Part shown: positions 10,401-19,023 of the stretch, piece by piece | Layout: each line of letters begins with the position of its first letter | How positions within the stretch are numbered: position 1 is the first letter of the stretch | DNA from: Chlorobiaceae bacterium | GTDB taxonomy: Bacteria > Bacteroidota > Ignavibacteria > UBA10030 > SZUA-254 | Direction: 5' to 3' | Length of the DNA stretch: 64,000 bases | NCBI GenBank assembly: GCA_013824245.1 | Contig: PNNN01000011.1 | Span: 169,396-233,395, forward strand | Made by a program: the position numbers and the translations under genes | Notes under the pieces: model-generated | The model's input: the letters and a program-made list of their open reading frames with translations, nothing else | Told to the model about the DNA's origin: nothing | Database searches by the model: none

Positions 10401-13400
10401 ATCGATTCAACATTGCACCGTAAAAATATAGGAGGAAATTCCGGAAAATATTTCAATGAACCCGAGCTTAGAAAAAATTGGAACGGTATAATGCGTTACG
10501 TCGGTTCAATTGCTTCCGGACTTCTCGACCAAAATATAGAATATCTTGAAATCTGGATGCAAGCCAATAGTTCTAACATTGATGATTTGCGCAGAGGCCG
10601 TTTATACATAGACCTTGGTCGTATAAGCGAAGATGTTATACCGAACAGAGTTTTGAACAGTGAAGATGCAAACTTGAATGGTATCCGAAATCAGGGAGAA
10701 GATATCGGTATTGATATGAAGAGCGATGCAGAAGAGCAAGGTGCGTTTGCAGAATTTCTATCCACAAATTCCGGAGATCCCGATGTCGATCCGGGTGATC
10801 CGAGCGGTGATAATTATCAGCCATATGGTGATGGAACATATTTACGAAAATTCAATGGTACGGATAAAAATGAAACCGATCCTACCGGACTTCTTCCTAA
10901 TACTGAAGATTTAAGTAGTAATGGTAGTTTAGATGCGGCAGATCAATATATTGAGTACGAGCTTCCTCTCGATACTGCGTATTACGATTCTTCGGGCATT
11001 CTAAGATCAAATCCTTATCTTGTTGGTGGTGGTAGTAAGGGGTGGTTTCAGTTCCGAATTCCCTTAATCGATTCCGGTAACATTGTTGGTGGAACTGATC
11101 TGCTATCGATTTTACGAACCGTTCAGTACGTTCGTCTTTGGACGTCCGGCTTTTCTGATTCTGTCTCATTGCGTTTTGCCGAAATAAATCTTGTTGGTAA
11201 TCAATGGGAACAAAGAATCTCAAACGACTCCCGCATGAAGGCAACGGTTGTAAATATTGAAGATAATCAGCAATATTCTCAGGAGTGGTATCAATTAGGA
11301 ATACAACGCGAGAAAGACCGCACAGATCCGAATCAGGTTATCGAGGCAAATGAACAATCGCTCGCATTATTAATCGACAGTCTTCCAAAAGATATTTATC
11401 GTGATGTGAGAAAAATATTCACTACCCGACCTCTTGATCTGTTTAATTACAAAGCGATGAAGATGTTTGTGCACGGCGATCCTTTGTTCGACGATATTGT
11501 ACCAGATGCTTATGATGCTGAGCTATATGTACGTTTTGGATCTGATACCATGAACTATTATGAATATCGTCAACCGATCTATCATGGTTGGAGTGTTCCG
11601 AAGAATAATGTGGATATTAATTTTTCTGAGTTGACATCTGTTAAAGCGGCAAAGCCCGATACTTTCAGAGGTGTTTTTAGAATTCCGATCAATCCCGGGG
11701 ATACAACACGAACATATGGCGTTAAAGGTAATCCATCTCTCAGAAAGATAGTTGAGATAAGTATCGGTGTTAGAAATATCGGCAAACCATACCTGAGTGG
11801 GCAGGTGTGGGTGAATGAATTGCGTCTTGTTGATGTTGATGATGCGCCCGGCATTGCGTATCGGTTCGATACACAGATGAAGCTTGCCGACCTTGGTCAG
11901 GTAAATTTCAATTACGGTCAAACCGATCCATCGTTCCACGGACTCGATCAGCGTTTCGGTGATCAGACTACAAAAATTAATTGGGCGGTGAATGCAAATA
12001 TTACGCTCGATAAATTTTTACCGTCAGAGTGGAGCCAAGCGGGGACCTCGATTCCGTTTTCATATTCGCACACAGAAAATCTCATTAAGCCCAAATATCT
12101 GCCTAACACCGATATTGTAGTTGCAGAAGCGGCAAATCGTGCGGCACAAGCATCGGATAATCCCGATGCGGCAAAAAATGTCCTCACGCAATCGCAATCG
12201 TTGCAAGTTCGTGATAATTATGCTGTTTCCAATTTCAAAATTGCTCCACCGGTTGATGCTTGGTATGTGCGCGAGACGATAAGTAAATTGGGTGTCGGGT
12301 TCAATTACAGCACCGGTCGCGACCGTGATCCTGCTTTTATCTCGAAGCAAAATTGGCAATGGTCTCTACGATTGAGTTATGGAGTTTCGTTGCCAACGAA
12401 TTTCTACATTCAACCGTTTAAAAAACTTTTTGCAGGAATTTATTTACTCGAAGATTACAAGGATTGGAAATTGTATTTCATTCCAATTACAAGCATCTCT
12501 GCGAATACCAGCGGCGGCAGATCTCGATCGTTAGAATTTCCGCGTGCCAAAGGAAGCGCAATCCGCGATACGCGCAGTTTCAACGCCGGCAAAGGATTCG
12601 GCTTCGGTTGGAAATTCACTGAAGGCGGAATTGCAAATCTTTCGGGCGATTATGGATTGTCGGTCGATAGAAATCTTTTATATCTCGATAACGATTCGGT
12701 TGGAAGAGATTTCAAAACCATTTTAAAAAATCTTTTCTTCGGCGGACGCGACAGCCGATACGGACAAAAATTTTCAGTGGCATTCAAGCCCAAAATCCCA
12801 AACATTTTTGATATTCCGAAATACTTTGATCTGAATACGAGTTATTCGGTAAATTACGGCTGGTCAAATTCATTCCAGAAAGGTGATATTGGAAAAGGAA
12901 CCGGCTACGATAACAGTATGAGTTTTTCTTTCACGTTCCGCTTGAAAGCACTTACCGATCCGTGGTTCGCTTTCGACGAAAAAACTCCGCAACAACAACG
13001 TCCGGTTGACCCCAAACCAAAATTAGAAAAAGAAAAACCTGACGCTGTTACCGATTCCATGAAACAGAAAACGGAGCCGACTGTAAAAGAACCGGGTGTA
13101 AGCAATACACAGAAATTGCTTTCGCAGGCGAAAATGATTTCAAAATATTTTATTAAAATTCCTTTACTCGATTTTGAATCTATAGTTATCAATTACTCAC
13201 AAACAAATGGATCGAAACACAGCGGAGTTCTTGGCGCAACTGGTTTCAAGAATTTTTGGGGACGAATGCCTTTCCAAGGGTCGCGTATCGATTACGGACC
13301 GTCCCGACTTTTCCAGCTTGGTCTTATCAACGATCCGCATGGCACGCTGCAGTTTGAGCCGCGTTCAAGTTTTCCATTCTTAGGTTGGAAAGTTAATAAA

Positions 13401-14471
13401 GGTCCGCGTGCGGCAAATGCTGTCTTATCCGATAATTTTTCGCAAGGGAATAATATTACTTTGCGTACCAACCGTGCACTTTGGACTGACGCATCAATTG
13501 ATATTAACTGGAAAGTGAGTTGGCAATATAACAAATCGACTACTTTAGAAACCGACGCCTTGGGAACACCGAAATATAAAGATCCTGTTATTACCGGAAG
13601 TGTAGAGAGATCATTTTTATCGATTCCATCCGTGCTCTTCTTCAAAGTGTTGAAAAGCAATATGGAAAATGTCGGCAAAAAATATGATGAGATAATGGCA
13701 AGCGATAAAACAACCGATCAGGATGCGGCTGTTAAGAGTAGAGAAGCGATTGCAAAAGCGTTTGAAGAAGGAATGGAAGCATTGCCGTTCCTTTCAAAGA
13801 TCATCGGACCCTATGTTTCTCGACCCAACTGGACATTCCGTTGGAATGGAATAGAAAAAAGTGTCGGTTTAACATCTATCTTTGAGAGACTGTCTTTAGA
13901 ACATGCTTACACATCAGGTTTCCGGAAAGATTACAGAAGCACAACCGGAGGAGCTCAGGAAACAAACGGAGAACGAATCAACTATGGATTCACGCCGTTA
14001 GCCGGAATGAACATGACGTTTAAGCAGTTGTTGAAAGGAAATTTCTCGGGTAATTTCAAATATAATTCAAATACATCGTATGATTTAAATCTATCATCAA
14101 CCAGACCGAACATCGTGTCAACTTTAGCGCAAGAAATTTCGCTATCACTAACTTATTCACGACGTGGGTTTTCCATACCGCTGTTTGGATTAAATCTCTC
14201 GAACGATGTCGATATAACGATGACATACTCACGAACGAAAAATTCACGCCGTCAATACAAACCGGAAGAACTCTCTATAAACCCGGAAGGGCAACCTCAA
14301 GACGGCAGCACACGTACGTTACTTGAGCCGCGTATCAGATACGTTTTGAGCAGCAGGGTTACCGCCGCCATTTTTTACCGGTACACAAACACCGAGCCCG
14401 ATGCCAGCGGCTCTCTAATTTTCGGATCAACAACTAACGAAGCAGGTATCGATATCCACATATCTATTTGA
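7491..14471 (+). CDS. sprA: Cell-surface protein SprA, type IX secretion system outer-membrane translocon
   Basis: 2326 residues, close to the roughly 2400 usual for SprA. SprA forms the giant outer-membrane beta-barrel through which type IX cargo leaves the cell, and in gliding species it is also needed for motility. The N-terminus carries a hydrophobic signal segment (WFIIFVSLQSFFIAYSQ) followed by a proline-rich tail. Family-typical features include a motif near residue 230 (NIFGGNEINLRIGGSVDI), IAYIDDFEGARR near residue 875, and a long C-terminal barrel region ending DIHISI. The chosen start is GTG at 7491; a few more residues are possible but the signal peptide fits. Other core Por/Gld genes (porK-N, gldK-N, porV) are not in this window. 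The neighbouring porX supports a working type IX system. Confidence 0.93.
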   Translation: MALLSKQSRRQLLYSPRIIYRAWFIIFVSLQSFFIAYSQVPPPSALPQDSSVILDTTKQTLVSDTLQEKREPRPKIQISDSLRRIQEWMKAMEDTATAFKDTLWKEEDAEAWKEFKDSTARVAQWVHQRHDVPMVQFFPNPKYSLYLDTKSPAYKREFQIDSSGEIVTIKETVNGLDVKVPLTMRLSEYISQRIEYEKQNSWRSLAGQYTLKQGKDDLSGILSSLTNISIPVPANPLTNIFGGNEINLRIGGSVDIRGAFRNTKSDQTTISTFDRSRNEPDFNQTVQINVGGTIGKKLNILADWNTQRTFEYENQLKIKYTGFEDEIIQSIEAGNVSMQTPSLMGGGQALFGIKAKLQAGPLTLTTLLSQKKGQTKEISVSGGATSTENIIRLHEYSRRHFFVDTLYQNLFENLHKEFPPVLTTENEQNRITLLDVWVSSINSAAQRDGLVKKGFAFIDLPPHLRSQRYTQDDIKDLSTTPDRYDLGNFIKLTIDKDYTFDPYSGYITMISNVDDASQAIAVTYSTASGVEFGGNIVDDDTTMYMKLVKPKSLFNNPNWDPAWKLLLKNFYSVKATNLKKEGFELTLWRNSDGGGADQDQIEGKNLLQVLGLDRYDGDNSPNPDNKFDFLQGVTIDPKLGEVIFPHLRPFDSTIVQYFRQFGQAVPDSLLFSDIYDTTAEAAQRNSERNKYVIKVRAVGDQKSRYSLGFNIVEGSVQVLLNGKVLTPKVDYTVDYITGEVNILNGDAMLPNANVQVKFEQNDLFQIASKTLMGVRGEIATYPGTNIGFTILNLNQQTLSDKVRIGEEPTNNTMIGVDASTSANLPFLTDALDALPSFRTREMSTIRFAGEAAYMIPDPNTKKSTISGDNGAAIAYIDDFEGARRTIPMPVMYSAWTMASCPEKASFLMGLSNEDKSFKRAQASWYNHLPTDVYSEDIWPNRKTRAGQNQVTVLNLDFDPHHRSVYNYSPNIDSTLHRKNIGGNSGKYFNEPELRKNWNGIMRYVGSIASGLLDQNIEYLEIWMQANSSNIDDLRRGRLYIDLGRISEDVIPNRVLNSEDANLNGIRNQGEDIGIDMKSDAEEQGAFAEFLSTNSGDPDVDPGDPSGDNYQPYGDGTYLRKFNGTDKNETDPTGLLPNTEDLSSNGSLDAADQYIEYELPLDTAYYDSSGILRSNPYLVGGGSKGWFQFRIPLIDSGNIVGGTDLLSILRTVQYVRLWTSGFSDSVSLRFAEINLVGNQWEQRISNDSRMKATVVNIEDNQQYSQEWYQLGIQREKDRTDPNQVIEANEQSLALLIDSLPKDIYRDVRKIFTTRPLDLFNYKAMKMFVHGDPLFDDIVPDAYDAELYVRFGSDTMNYYEYRQPIYHGWSVPKNNVDINFSELTSVKAAKPDTFRGVFRIPINPGDTTRTYGVKGNPSLRKIVEISIGVRNIGKPYLSGQVWVNELRLVDVDDAPGIAYRFDTQMKLADLGQVNFNYGQTDPSFHGLDQRFGDQTTKINWAVNANITLDKFLPSEWSQAGTSIPFSYSHTENLIKPKYLPNTDIVVAEAANRAAQASDNPDAAKNVLTQSQSLQVRDNYAVSNFKIAPPVDAWYVRETISKLGVGFNYSTGRDRDPAFISKQNWQWSLRLSYGVSLPTNFYIQPFKKLFAGIYLLEDYKDWKLYFIPITSISANTSGGRSRSLEFPRAKGSAIRDTRSFNAGKGFGFGWKFTEGGIANLSGDYGLSVDRNLLYLDNDSVGRDFKTILKNLFFGGRDSRYGQKFSVAFKPKIPNIFDIPKYFDLNTSYSVNYGWSNSFQKGDIGKGTGYDNSMSFSFTFRLKALTDPWFAFDEKTPQQQRPVDPKPKLEKEKPDAVTDSMKQKTEPTVKEPGVSNTQKLLSQAKMISKYFIKIPLLDFESIVINYSQTNGSKHSGVLGATGFKNFWGRMPFQGSRIDYGPSRLFQLGLINDPHGTLQFEPRSSFPFLGWKVNKGPRAANAVLSDNFSQGNNITLRTNRALWTDASIDINWKVSWQYNKSTTLETDALGTPKYKDPVITGSVERSFLSIPSVLFFKVLKSNMENVGKKYDEIMASDKTTDQDAAVKSREAIAKAFEEGMEALPFLSKIIGPYVSRPNWTFRWNGIEKSVGLTSIFERLSLEHAYTSGFRKDYRSTTGGAQETNGERINYGFTPLAGMNMTFKQLLKGNFSGNFKYNSNTSYDLNLSSTRPNIVSTLAQEISLSLTYSRRGFSIPLFGLNLSNDVDITMTYSRTKNSRRQYKPEELSINPEGQPQDGSTRTLLEPRIRYVLSSRVTAAIFYRYTNTEPDASGSLIFGSTTNEAGIDIHISI

Positions 14472-14534
14472 TACTATTTGTACTTTGGTTGTTTCTAAAC
14501 TCACTTTCTGTTATTTTACTATTTGAGGTGTTCC

Positions 14535-16112
14535 GTGAATACACAAACTGCTATAAAAGGTCGGTTACTTTGGGTCGATGATGAAATCGAATTGTTACGC
14601 TCTCATATACTTTTACTTTCCGATAAAGGATATTCTGTTGAAACTGCAACAAACGGTGAAGATGCTGTTTCGCTTGTAAAAACTAAACCGTTCGATTTGG
14701 TCTTTCTTGATGAAATGATGGCAGGCATGGGCGGCTTGGAAACGTTATCAAAAATAAAAGATATACGACCCGAATTGCCTGTAATAATGATCACAAAAAA
14801 CGAAAGCGAAGGATTGATGGAGGAAGCTATCGGCGGAAAGATAAGCGATTATCTTACGAAACCTGTCAATCCAAGTCAGGTGTTGCTTGCTTGCAAGAAA
14901 TTTTTAGAAAGCAAAAAAATTACCGGAGCCACAGTTTCGCGCGATTATATTAAAGAGTTTAATTCTATTTCTCTCGCGCTCAACGACAATCTTTCATTCC
15001 AGCAATGGATCGAGATTTACACAAAACTTGTAGATTGGTCGATAGAGTTGGATCATCATCCCGGGTTAGGATTAAAACAAACTTTGACCGATCAATTCCG
15101 CGAATGCAACGGAGCTTTCTCAAAATTCATCGAACGAAATTACCGTAACTGGATTGAGCAGCAAAAACGTCCGGTATTATCTGTGGATGTTGTAGAGCGT
15201 TACCTGATTCCAGAATTGCGCGATACGAATAAGTCGGTATTCTTCTTCGTTATAGATTGTTTGCGTCTAGATCAATGGATGATAATGGAAACAGCGCTCA
15301 GGGAATTTTTCGATATATCGCGCGACTTCTATTATTCAATTTTACCAACGGCAACACCGTATTCGCGTAATGCAATCTTCAGTGGCACGTGGCCCTCTGA
15401 TATTGAATTGCGTTTCCCCGAAATATGGGAAGAATGGGAAGACGACGATAACAGTCGGAATAGATTTGAACATAGATTTTTAGACAATCTTTTAGAAAGG
15501 CGTAAAATACAACTCAAGCCGGAATCAAAATATGTGAAAATTCTTGACGCAGAGTTCGGAAGAAGCATTGAGCAAAATATTAATTCATACACGAAAAATC
15601 GACTGACATCGATTGTGGTGAATTTTGTTGATATGTTAGCGCACGGCAGGTCCGATTCTCAACTGCTTAAAGAAATCGCCCCCGATGAATCGGCATATCG
15701 CTCTTTAACTGCATCGTGGTTTGCACACTCAACACTCTTTTCTATGCTTCGAACATTATCCCGCCAAAAAAATGTTACAATAATTTTAACCACAGATCAT
15801 GGAAGTATCAGAAGTATGAGGGGAGTTAAAGTGATTGGGGATCGGGAAGCATCGACTAATCTACGTTATAAATTCGGCAGGAACCTGAAGGTTGATAACC
15901 ACCACGCGATGTTTATTAAAAATCCTTTGGAGTACAAACTGCCAAAAAGAAGCGTAACAATAAATTACATCATCGCGAAAGAAGATTATTATTTCGTATA
16001 TCCTACCGACTATCATCAATATTTGAATAAATATAAAGATAGTTTCCAGCACGGAGGTATTTCGATGGAAGAGATGATATTACCGGTTATTAAGATGAAA
16101 CCAAAACAATGA
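14535..16112 (+). CDS. porX: PorX-type response regulator with PglZ phosphatase domain
   Basis: 525 residues from the GTG at 14535, which follows a strong ribosome site (GAGGTG, 4-base spacer). A TTG at 14523 is less likely. Residues about 8-125 form a receiver domain with the acidic pair in WVDDE, phospho-acceptor Asp near 59 in VFLDEMM and Lys in YLTKP. From about 230 to the end lies a PglZ (alkaline phosphatase superfamily) domain with metal-site motifs VIDCLRLDQW, NFVDMLAHGRSD, TTDHGS and a C-terminal QHGG. PorX regulates type IX secretion genes in Bacteroidota and its PglZ domain is a zinc-dependent phosphodiesterase acting on oligonucleotides. It lies 63 bases after sprA and overlaps tsaE by four bases. 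The cognate kinase PorY is not evident here. Confidence 0.9.
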   Translation: MNTQTAIKGRLLWVDDEIELLRSHILLLSDKGYSVETATNGEDAVSLVKTKPFDLVFLDEMMAGMGGLETLSKIKDIRPELPVIMITKNESEGLMEEAIGGKISDYLTKPVNPSQVLLACKKFLESKKITGATVSRDYIKEFNSISLALNDNLSFQQWIEIYTKLVDWSIELDHHPGLGLKQTLTDQFRECNGAFSKFIERNYRNWIEQQKRPVLSVDVVERYLIPELRDTNKSVFFFVIDCLRLDQWMIMETALREFFDISRDFYYSILPTATPYSRNAIFSGTWPSDIELRFPEIWEEWEDDDNSRNRFEHRFLDNLLERRKIQLKPESKYVKILDAEFGRSIEQNINSYTKNRLTSIVVNFVDMLAHGRSDSQLLKEIAPDESAYRSLTASWFAHSTLFSMLRTLSRQKNVTIILTTDHGSIRSMRGVKVIGDREASTNLRYKFGRNLKVDNHHAMFIKNPLEYKLPKRSVTINYIIAKEDYYFVYPTDYHQYLNKYKDSFQHGGISMEEMILPVIKMKPKQ

Positions 16113-16543
16113 ATATGAAGTTGATAACTCATTCCGAAATGGAGACGATTTCAGCAGGCAGGGAATTTTCTCTCTCGATTCGCTGCGGAACAGTTGTGGC
16201 GCTTTCCGGAGATTTGGGGACGGGAAAAACGCGGTTCATAAAAGGAATATGTGAAGGGTTGGGAGTTGCAGAACATGTTGCAAGTCCTACATTCACCATC
16301 GTTAATGAGTATCAGGGTTCGAATTTAAAAATATTTCATTTCGATTTTTATCGCATAAACTCAGCGGCTGAACTTAGAGAGATCGGTTTCGAGGAATATG
16401 TGGAAGGAGGCGGAGTGTGTTTGGTTGAGTGGGCTGACAGGGTGAAAGAAATTTTACCCGCTCAACGATTTGATATGACTTTCTCACTGGGCAAAGATGA
16501 GAATGAACGGATCATTACGATAAATGAGGTGAAGCCGGAATGA
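16109..16543 (+). CDS. tsaE: tRNA threonylcarbamoyladenosine biosynthesis ATPase TsaE
   Basis: 144 residues, normal for TsaE. The Walker A motif GDLGTGKTRF lies near residue 33, followed by the family motifs SPTFTIVNEY and FHFDFYRI and by LVEWADR. TsaE is the ATPase that works with TsaB and TsaD to attach threonylcarbamoyl to A37 of ANN-decoding tRNAs, in the cytoplasm. Its ATG overlaps the stop of porX (ATGA) and its own stop overlaps the start of tsaB in the same way, so the three genes are translationally coupled. tsaD is not in the window. Confidence 0.93.
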   Translation: MNMKLITHSEMETISAGREFSLSIRCGTVVALSGDLGTGKTRFIKGICEGLGVAEHVASPTFTIVNEYQGSNLKIFHFDFYRINSAAELREIGFEEYVEGGGVCLVEWADRVKEILPAQRFDMTFSLGKDENERIITINEVKPE

Positions 16544-17262
16544 AATTGTTAGGTATTGAGACGGCAACAAATTTATGCGGCGCCGCCGTGGTTGATGAAG
16601 CGAAAATTCTTTCAGAGAGATCGCTTACAACGCCGCAAATTCATTCCGAGAAGTTGGTGCCGATTATCGACGAATGTTTAAGAGATGCAAATTGCGATCT
16701 TTCCGATATTGATGGTATTGCCATATCGATTGGTCCCGGGTCGTTCACGGGCTTACGGATTGGTTTGAGTGTTGCTAAGGGTCTATCTTTTTCGTCCGGG
16801 AAACCGTTAGTGTCTGTAAGTACATTAAAGGCATTCGCTTTTGAATCGCACAGAAAAAAAATTACAGGTAATGCAGGGAGCATTTTATCTTTAATTGATG
16901 CACGACGCAACGAAGTTTACGCGGCATTATATGATATAACGTCGGGAGGTCTGAATGAACTGATTTCTCCAGCCGCATTTACATTGGAACAGATATTCGA
17001 ATTATCATCGGATGGTAAAACAGTTTTTGTTGCAGGAGACGAAACTGGGAAATTCAAAAAATTTGTTGAAAAAGTTGAATCAAAACAGGCATCTGCTTAT
17101 ATTATTCCATTCCCCGGATTGAGCGGCGCAAGCGCGGTTGGAGTTGCATTACTTGGAATAGAGAAACTCAAACGCGGGGAAGATGAAAAAATTGATTTAT
17201 TAGAACCACTTTACGTAAAAGAGTTCTACACAATTGTTCAACAACCTAAGGTTAAATCGTAA
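16540..17262 (+). CDS. tsaB: tRNA threonylcarbamoyladenosine biosynthesis protein TsaB
   Basis: 240 residues with the ASKHA/sugar-kinase-like fold of TsaB. It opens MKLLGIETATNLCGAAVV, and SIGPGSFTGLRIGLSVAKGL near residue 65 is the hallmark segment. SLIDARRNEVYAALY follows. TsaB is a non-catalytic partner that dimerises with TsaD in t6A modification. The start overlaps the tsaE stop by four bases, and the stop shares its last base with the accD start. Length and motifs are normal. Confidence 0.93.
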   Translation: MKLLGIETATNLCGAAVVDEAKILSERSLTTPQIHSEKLVPIIDECLRDANCDLSDIDGIAISIGPGSFTGLRIGLSVAKGLSFSSGKPLVSVSTLKAFAFESHRKKITGNAGSILSLIDARRNEVYAALYDITSGGLNELISPAAFTLEQIFELSSDGKTVFVAGDETGKFKKFVEKVESKQASAYIIPFPGLSGASAVGVALLGIEKLKRGEDEKIDLLEPLYVKEFYTIVQQPKVKS

Positions 17263-18107
17263 TGGCATGGTTTCGACGATCAAAAGCAAGTATAAGCACC
17301 GACGCTCAGCGGAAAGATATTCCGGACGGCATGTGGACCAAGTGCGATGGCTGCGGGGAAATAATCCACAAAAAACAACTCGAGCAACAATTTTACACCT
17401 GCATAAAATGTAACTATCATTTCCGTATCGGAAGCAAAGAATATCTTCAATTCTTGCTCGATGAAGGTTCGTTTAAAGAGATGGACCGGAAAATGAAATC
17501 TAAAGATCCATTGAATTTTAAAGATTCAAAAAGTTATAAGGAACGGATAAAAGATTCGATTAGAAAAACGGAATTGTTCGACGCTGTGCGTACAGGGTCG
17601 GGGAAAATTAACGGACAAGATGTTGTTGTTGGGGTGATGGATTTCAGTTTCATTGGCGGAAGCATGGGCGCTGTTGTTGGAGAGAAAGTAGCGCGCGCAA
17701 TCGATAAAGCACGCAAAGATAAATCTCCGATTATCATAGTTTCTTCAAGCGGTGGAGCGCGTATGATGGAAGCCGCTTACTCGTTGATGCAGTTGGCAAA
17801 AACGAGCTCGAAGTTAGCTCAGCTTTCCGATGAAGGAGTTCCCTTCATATCTATTCTAACAGATCCAACGACTGGCGGTGTTACGGCGAGCTTTGCAATG
17901 TTAGGAGACTTAAATATTGCCGAACCGGGCGCTCTGATTGGCTTTGCCGGACCGCGTGTTATCCGCCAAACCATTGGGAAAGATTTGCCACCCGGCTTCC
18001 AGCGTTCTGAATTCCAGTTAGATCACGGATTTGTGGATGTGGTTGTTCACCGGAAAGAGATGAAGGAAACGGTCTCGAAAATATTAAAGCTTATTTGGAA
18101 ATCGTAA
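17262..18107 (+). CDS. accD: Acetyl-CoA carboxylase carboxyltransferase subunit beta
   Basis: 281 residues. An N-terminal four-cysteine zinc ribbon (CDGC near residue 29 and CIKC near 48) precedes the crotonase-fold carboxyltransferase domain, with IIVSSSGGARMMEA and the oxyanion region GGVTASFAMLGD, then the family segment PGALIGFAGPRVI. AccD pairs with AccA to transfer the carboxyl group from biotin to acetyl-CoA, the first step of fatty-acid synthesis. accA is not adjacent. The ATG overlaps the tsaB stop by one base. About 100 bases separate it from the next open frame. Confidence 0.95.
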   Translation: MAWFRRSKASISTDAQRKDIPDGMWTKCDGCGEIIHKKQLEQQFYTCIKCNYHFRIGSKEYLQFLLDEGSFKEMDRKMKSKDPLNFKDSKSYKERIKDSIRKTELFDAVRTGSGKINGQDVVVGVMDFSFIGGSMGAVVGEKVARAIDKARKDKSPIIIVSSSGGARMMEAAYSLMQLAKTSSKLAQLSDEGVPFISILTDPTTGGVTASFAMLGDLNIAEPGALIGFAGPRVIRQTIGKDLPPGFQRSEFQLDHGFVDVVVHRKEMKETVSKILKLIWKS

Positions 18108-18204
18108 ATGCTTATATTGGCGACTGGATGGTTGCAACAATCGAAGAACGATCTCCGTACCAATAAAAAAGGATATTTGTTTAATTGAAAGGTTCTTTGC
18201 ATAA

Positions 18205-19017
18205 AAAAATATTACTGATAAAACTGAAAGCGAGATACAAATAAAGGCACAACGTTCAAACTATTTCGATAAAGAGCATAAGAGAATAAGATTTATTGCT
18301 GCGTTCATAAGCATATCTTTGCATTTACTGGCGGTCATTGGTTTGATGTTTTATCAAAGTTATCAGGAAAACCAAATTATAACAACCGAAGAAGTCCAAT
18401 TTGGCGGGAGCGGTGGCGGTGGTGGAGAAGGGGCGGAAGATGACGCGATACAATTTGGACCGCAGGGCGCATCGGGTAAAACTGGAAAACAAGATGATCT
18501 GCCCAATCATCAATTTACACTTTTGCGCATTCATGTTTATAACGATCTTGAAAAAGCAATTCCGGTTCCTGTAAAAGAAGAGCCGAAATCCCTTACTTCT
18601 ATAAAAAAGAAAAAGAGCAAGCCCGTTCTTGCAGAAAATATGCCCACCCGCTGGCTTCGGCGCGGGGTTGGTCCGGGTTCAGGCGGCGGGGCAGGGGGTG
18701 GAAGCGGTGGTGGTATCGGTGCTGGGCAAGGTTACTCAATAGATTGGGGTGGCAAAGGTTCTCGTAGATTGCTAAGCGGCAGATTGCCCAAATACCCTGC
18801 TGGAACAGATAAAGAAATGCCTGTCCGATTGGAGTTCACTGTTTTACCCGACGGAACCGTTTCTAATGTTGTGCCGGTTATGAAAAGTGATGAGTTGTTA
18901 GAACGAGCGGCTATTTCCGCGCTTCAAACGTGGCGTTTCGATCCGCTCCCATCTCAGATTGAGCATAAAGTACAGGTTGGAAAAATAACTTTTAAATTTG
19001 TATTGCAAAAGGAGTAA
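18205..19017 (+). CDS. TonB-family energy transducer with unresolved start
   Basis: The C-terminal ~60 residues (KYPAGTDKEMPVRLEFTVLP to TWRFDPLP) are a TonB C-terminal domain. Before it come a glycine-rich stretch (GGSGGGIGAGQG) and a proline/lysine-containing periplasmic linker. TonB proteins carry energy from ExbBD to outer-membrane receptors. The first conventional start in frame, TTG at 18319, would cut the membrane anchor. The open frame continues upstream to 18205 and reads a basic segment (YFDKEHKRIRF) and a full hydrophobic helix (IAAFISISLHLLAVIGLMF), as expected for TonB. No ATG, GTG or TTG lies in frame between 18205 and 18319. A well-placed GAAAGG and TTG at 18197 are one frame off, just before an A7 run. 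The given start is the limit of the open frame, not a proven codon. Confidence 0.75.
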   Translation, partial: KNITDKTESEIQIKAQRSNYFDKEHKRIRFIAAFISISLHLLAVIGLMFYQSYQENQIITTEEVQFGGSGGGGGEGAEDDAIQFGPQGASGKTGKQDDLPNHQFTLLRIHVYNDLEKAIPVPVKEEPKSLTSIKKKKSKPVLAENMPTRWLRRGVGPGSGGGAGGGSGGGIGAGQGYSIDWGGKGSRRLLSGRLPKYPAGTDKEMPVRLEFTVLPDGTVSNVVPVMKSDELLERAAISALQTWRFDPLPSQIEHKVQVGKITFKFVLQKE

Positions 19018-19023
19018 AAACGT

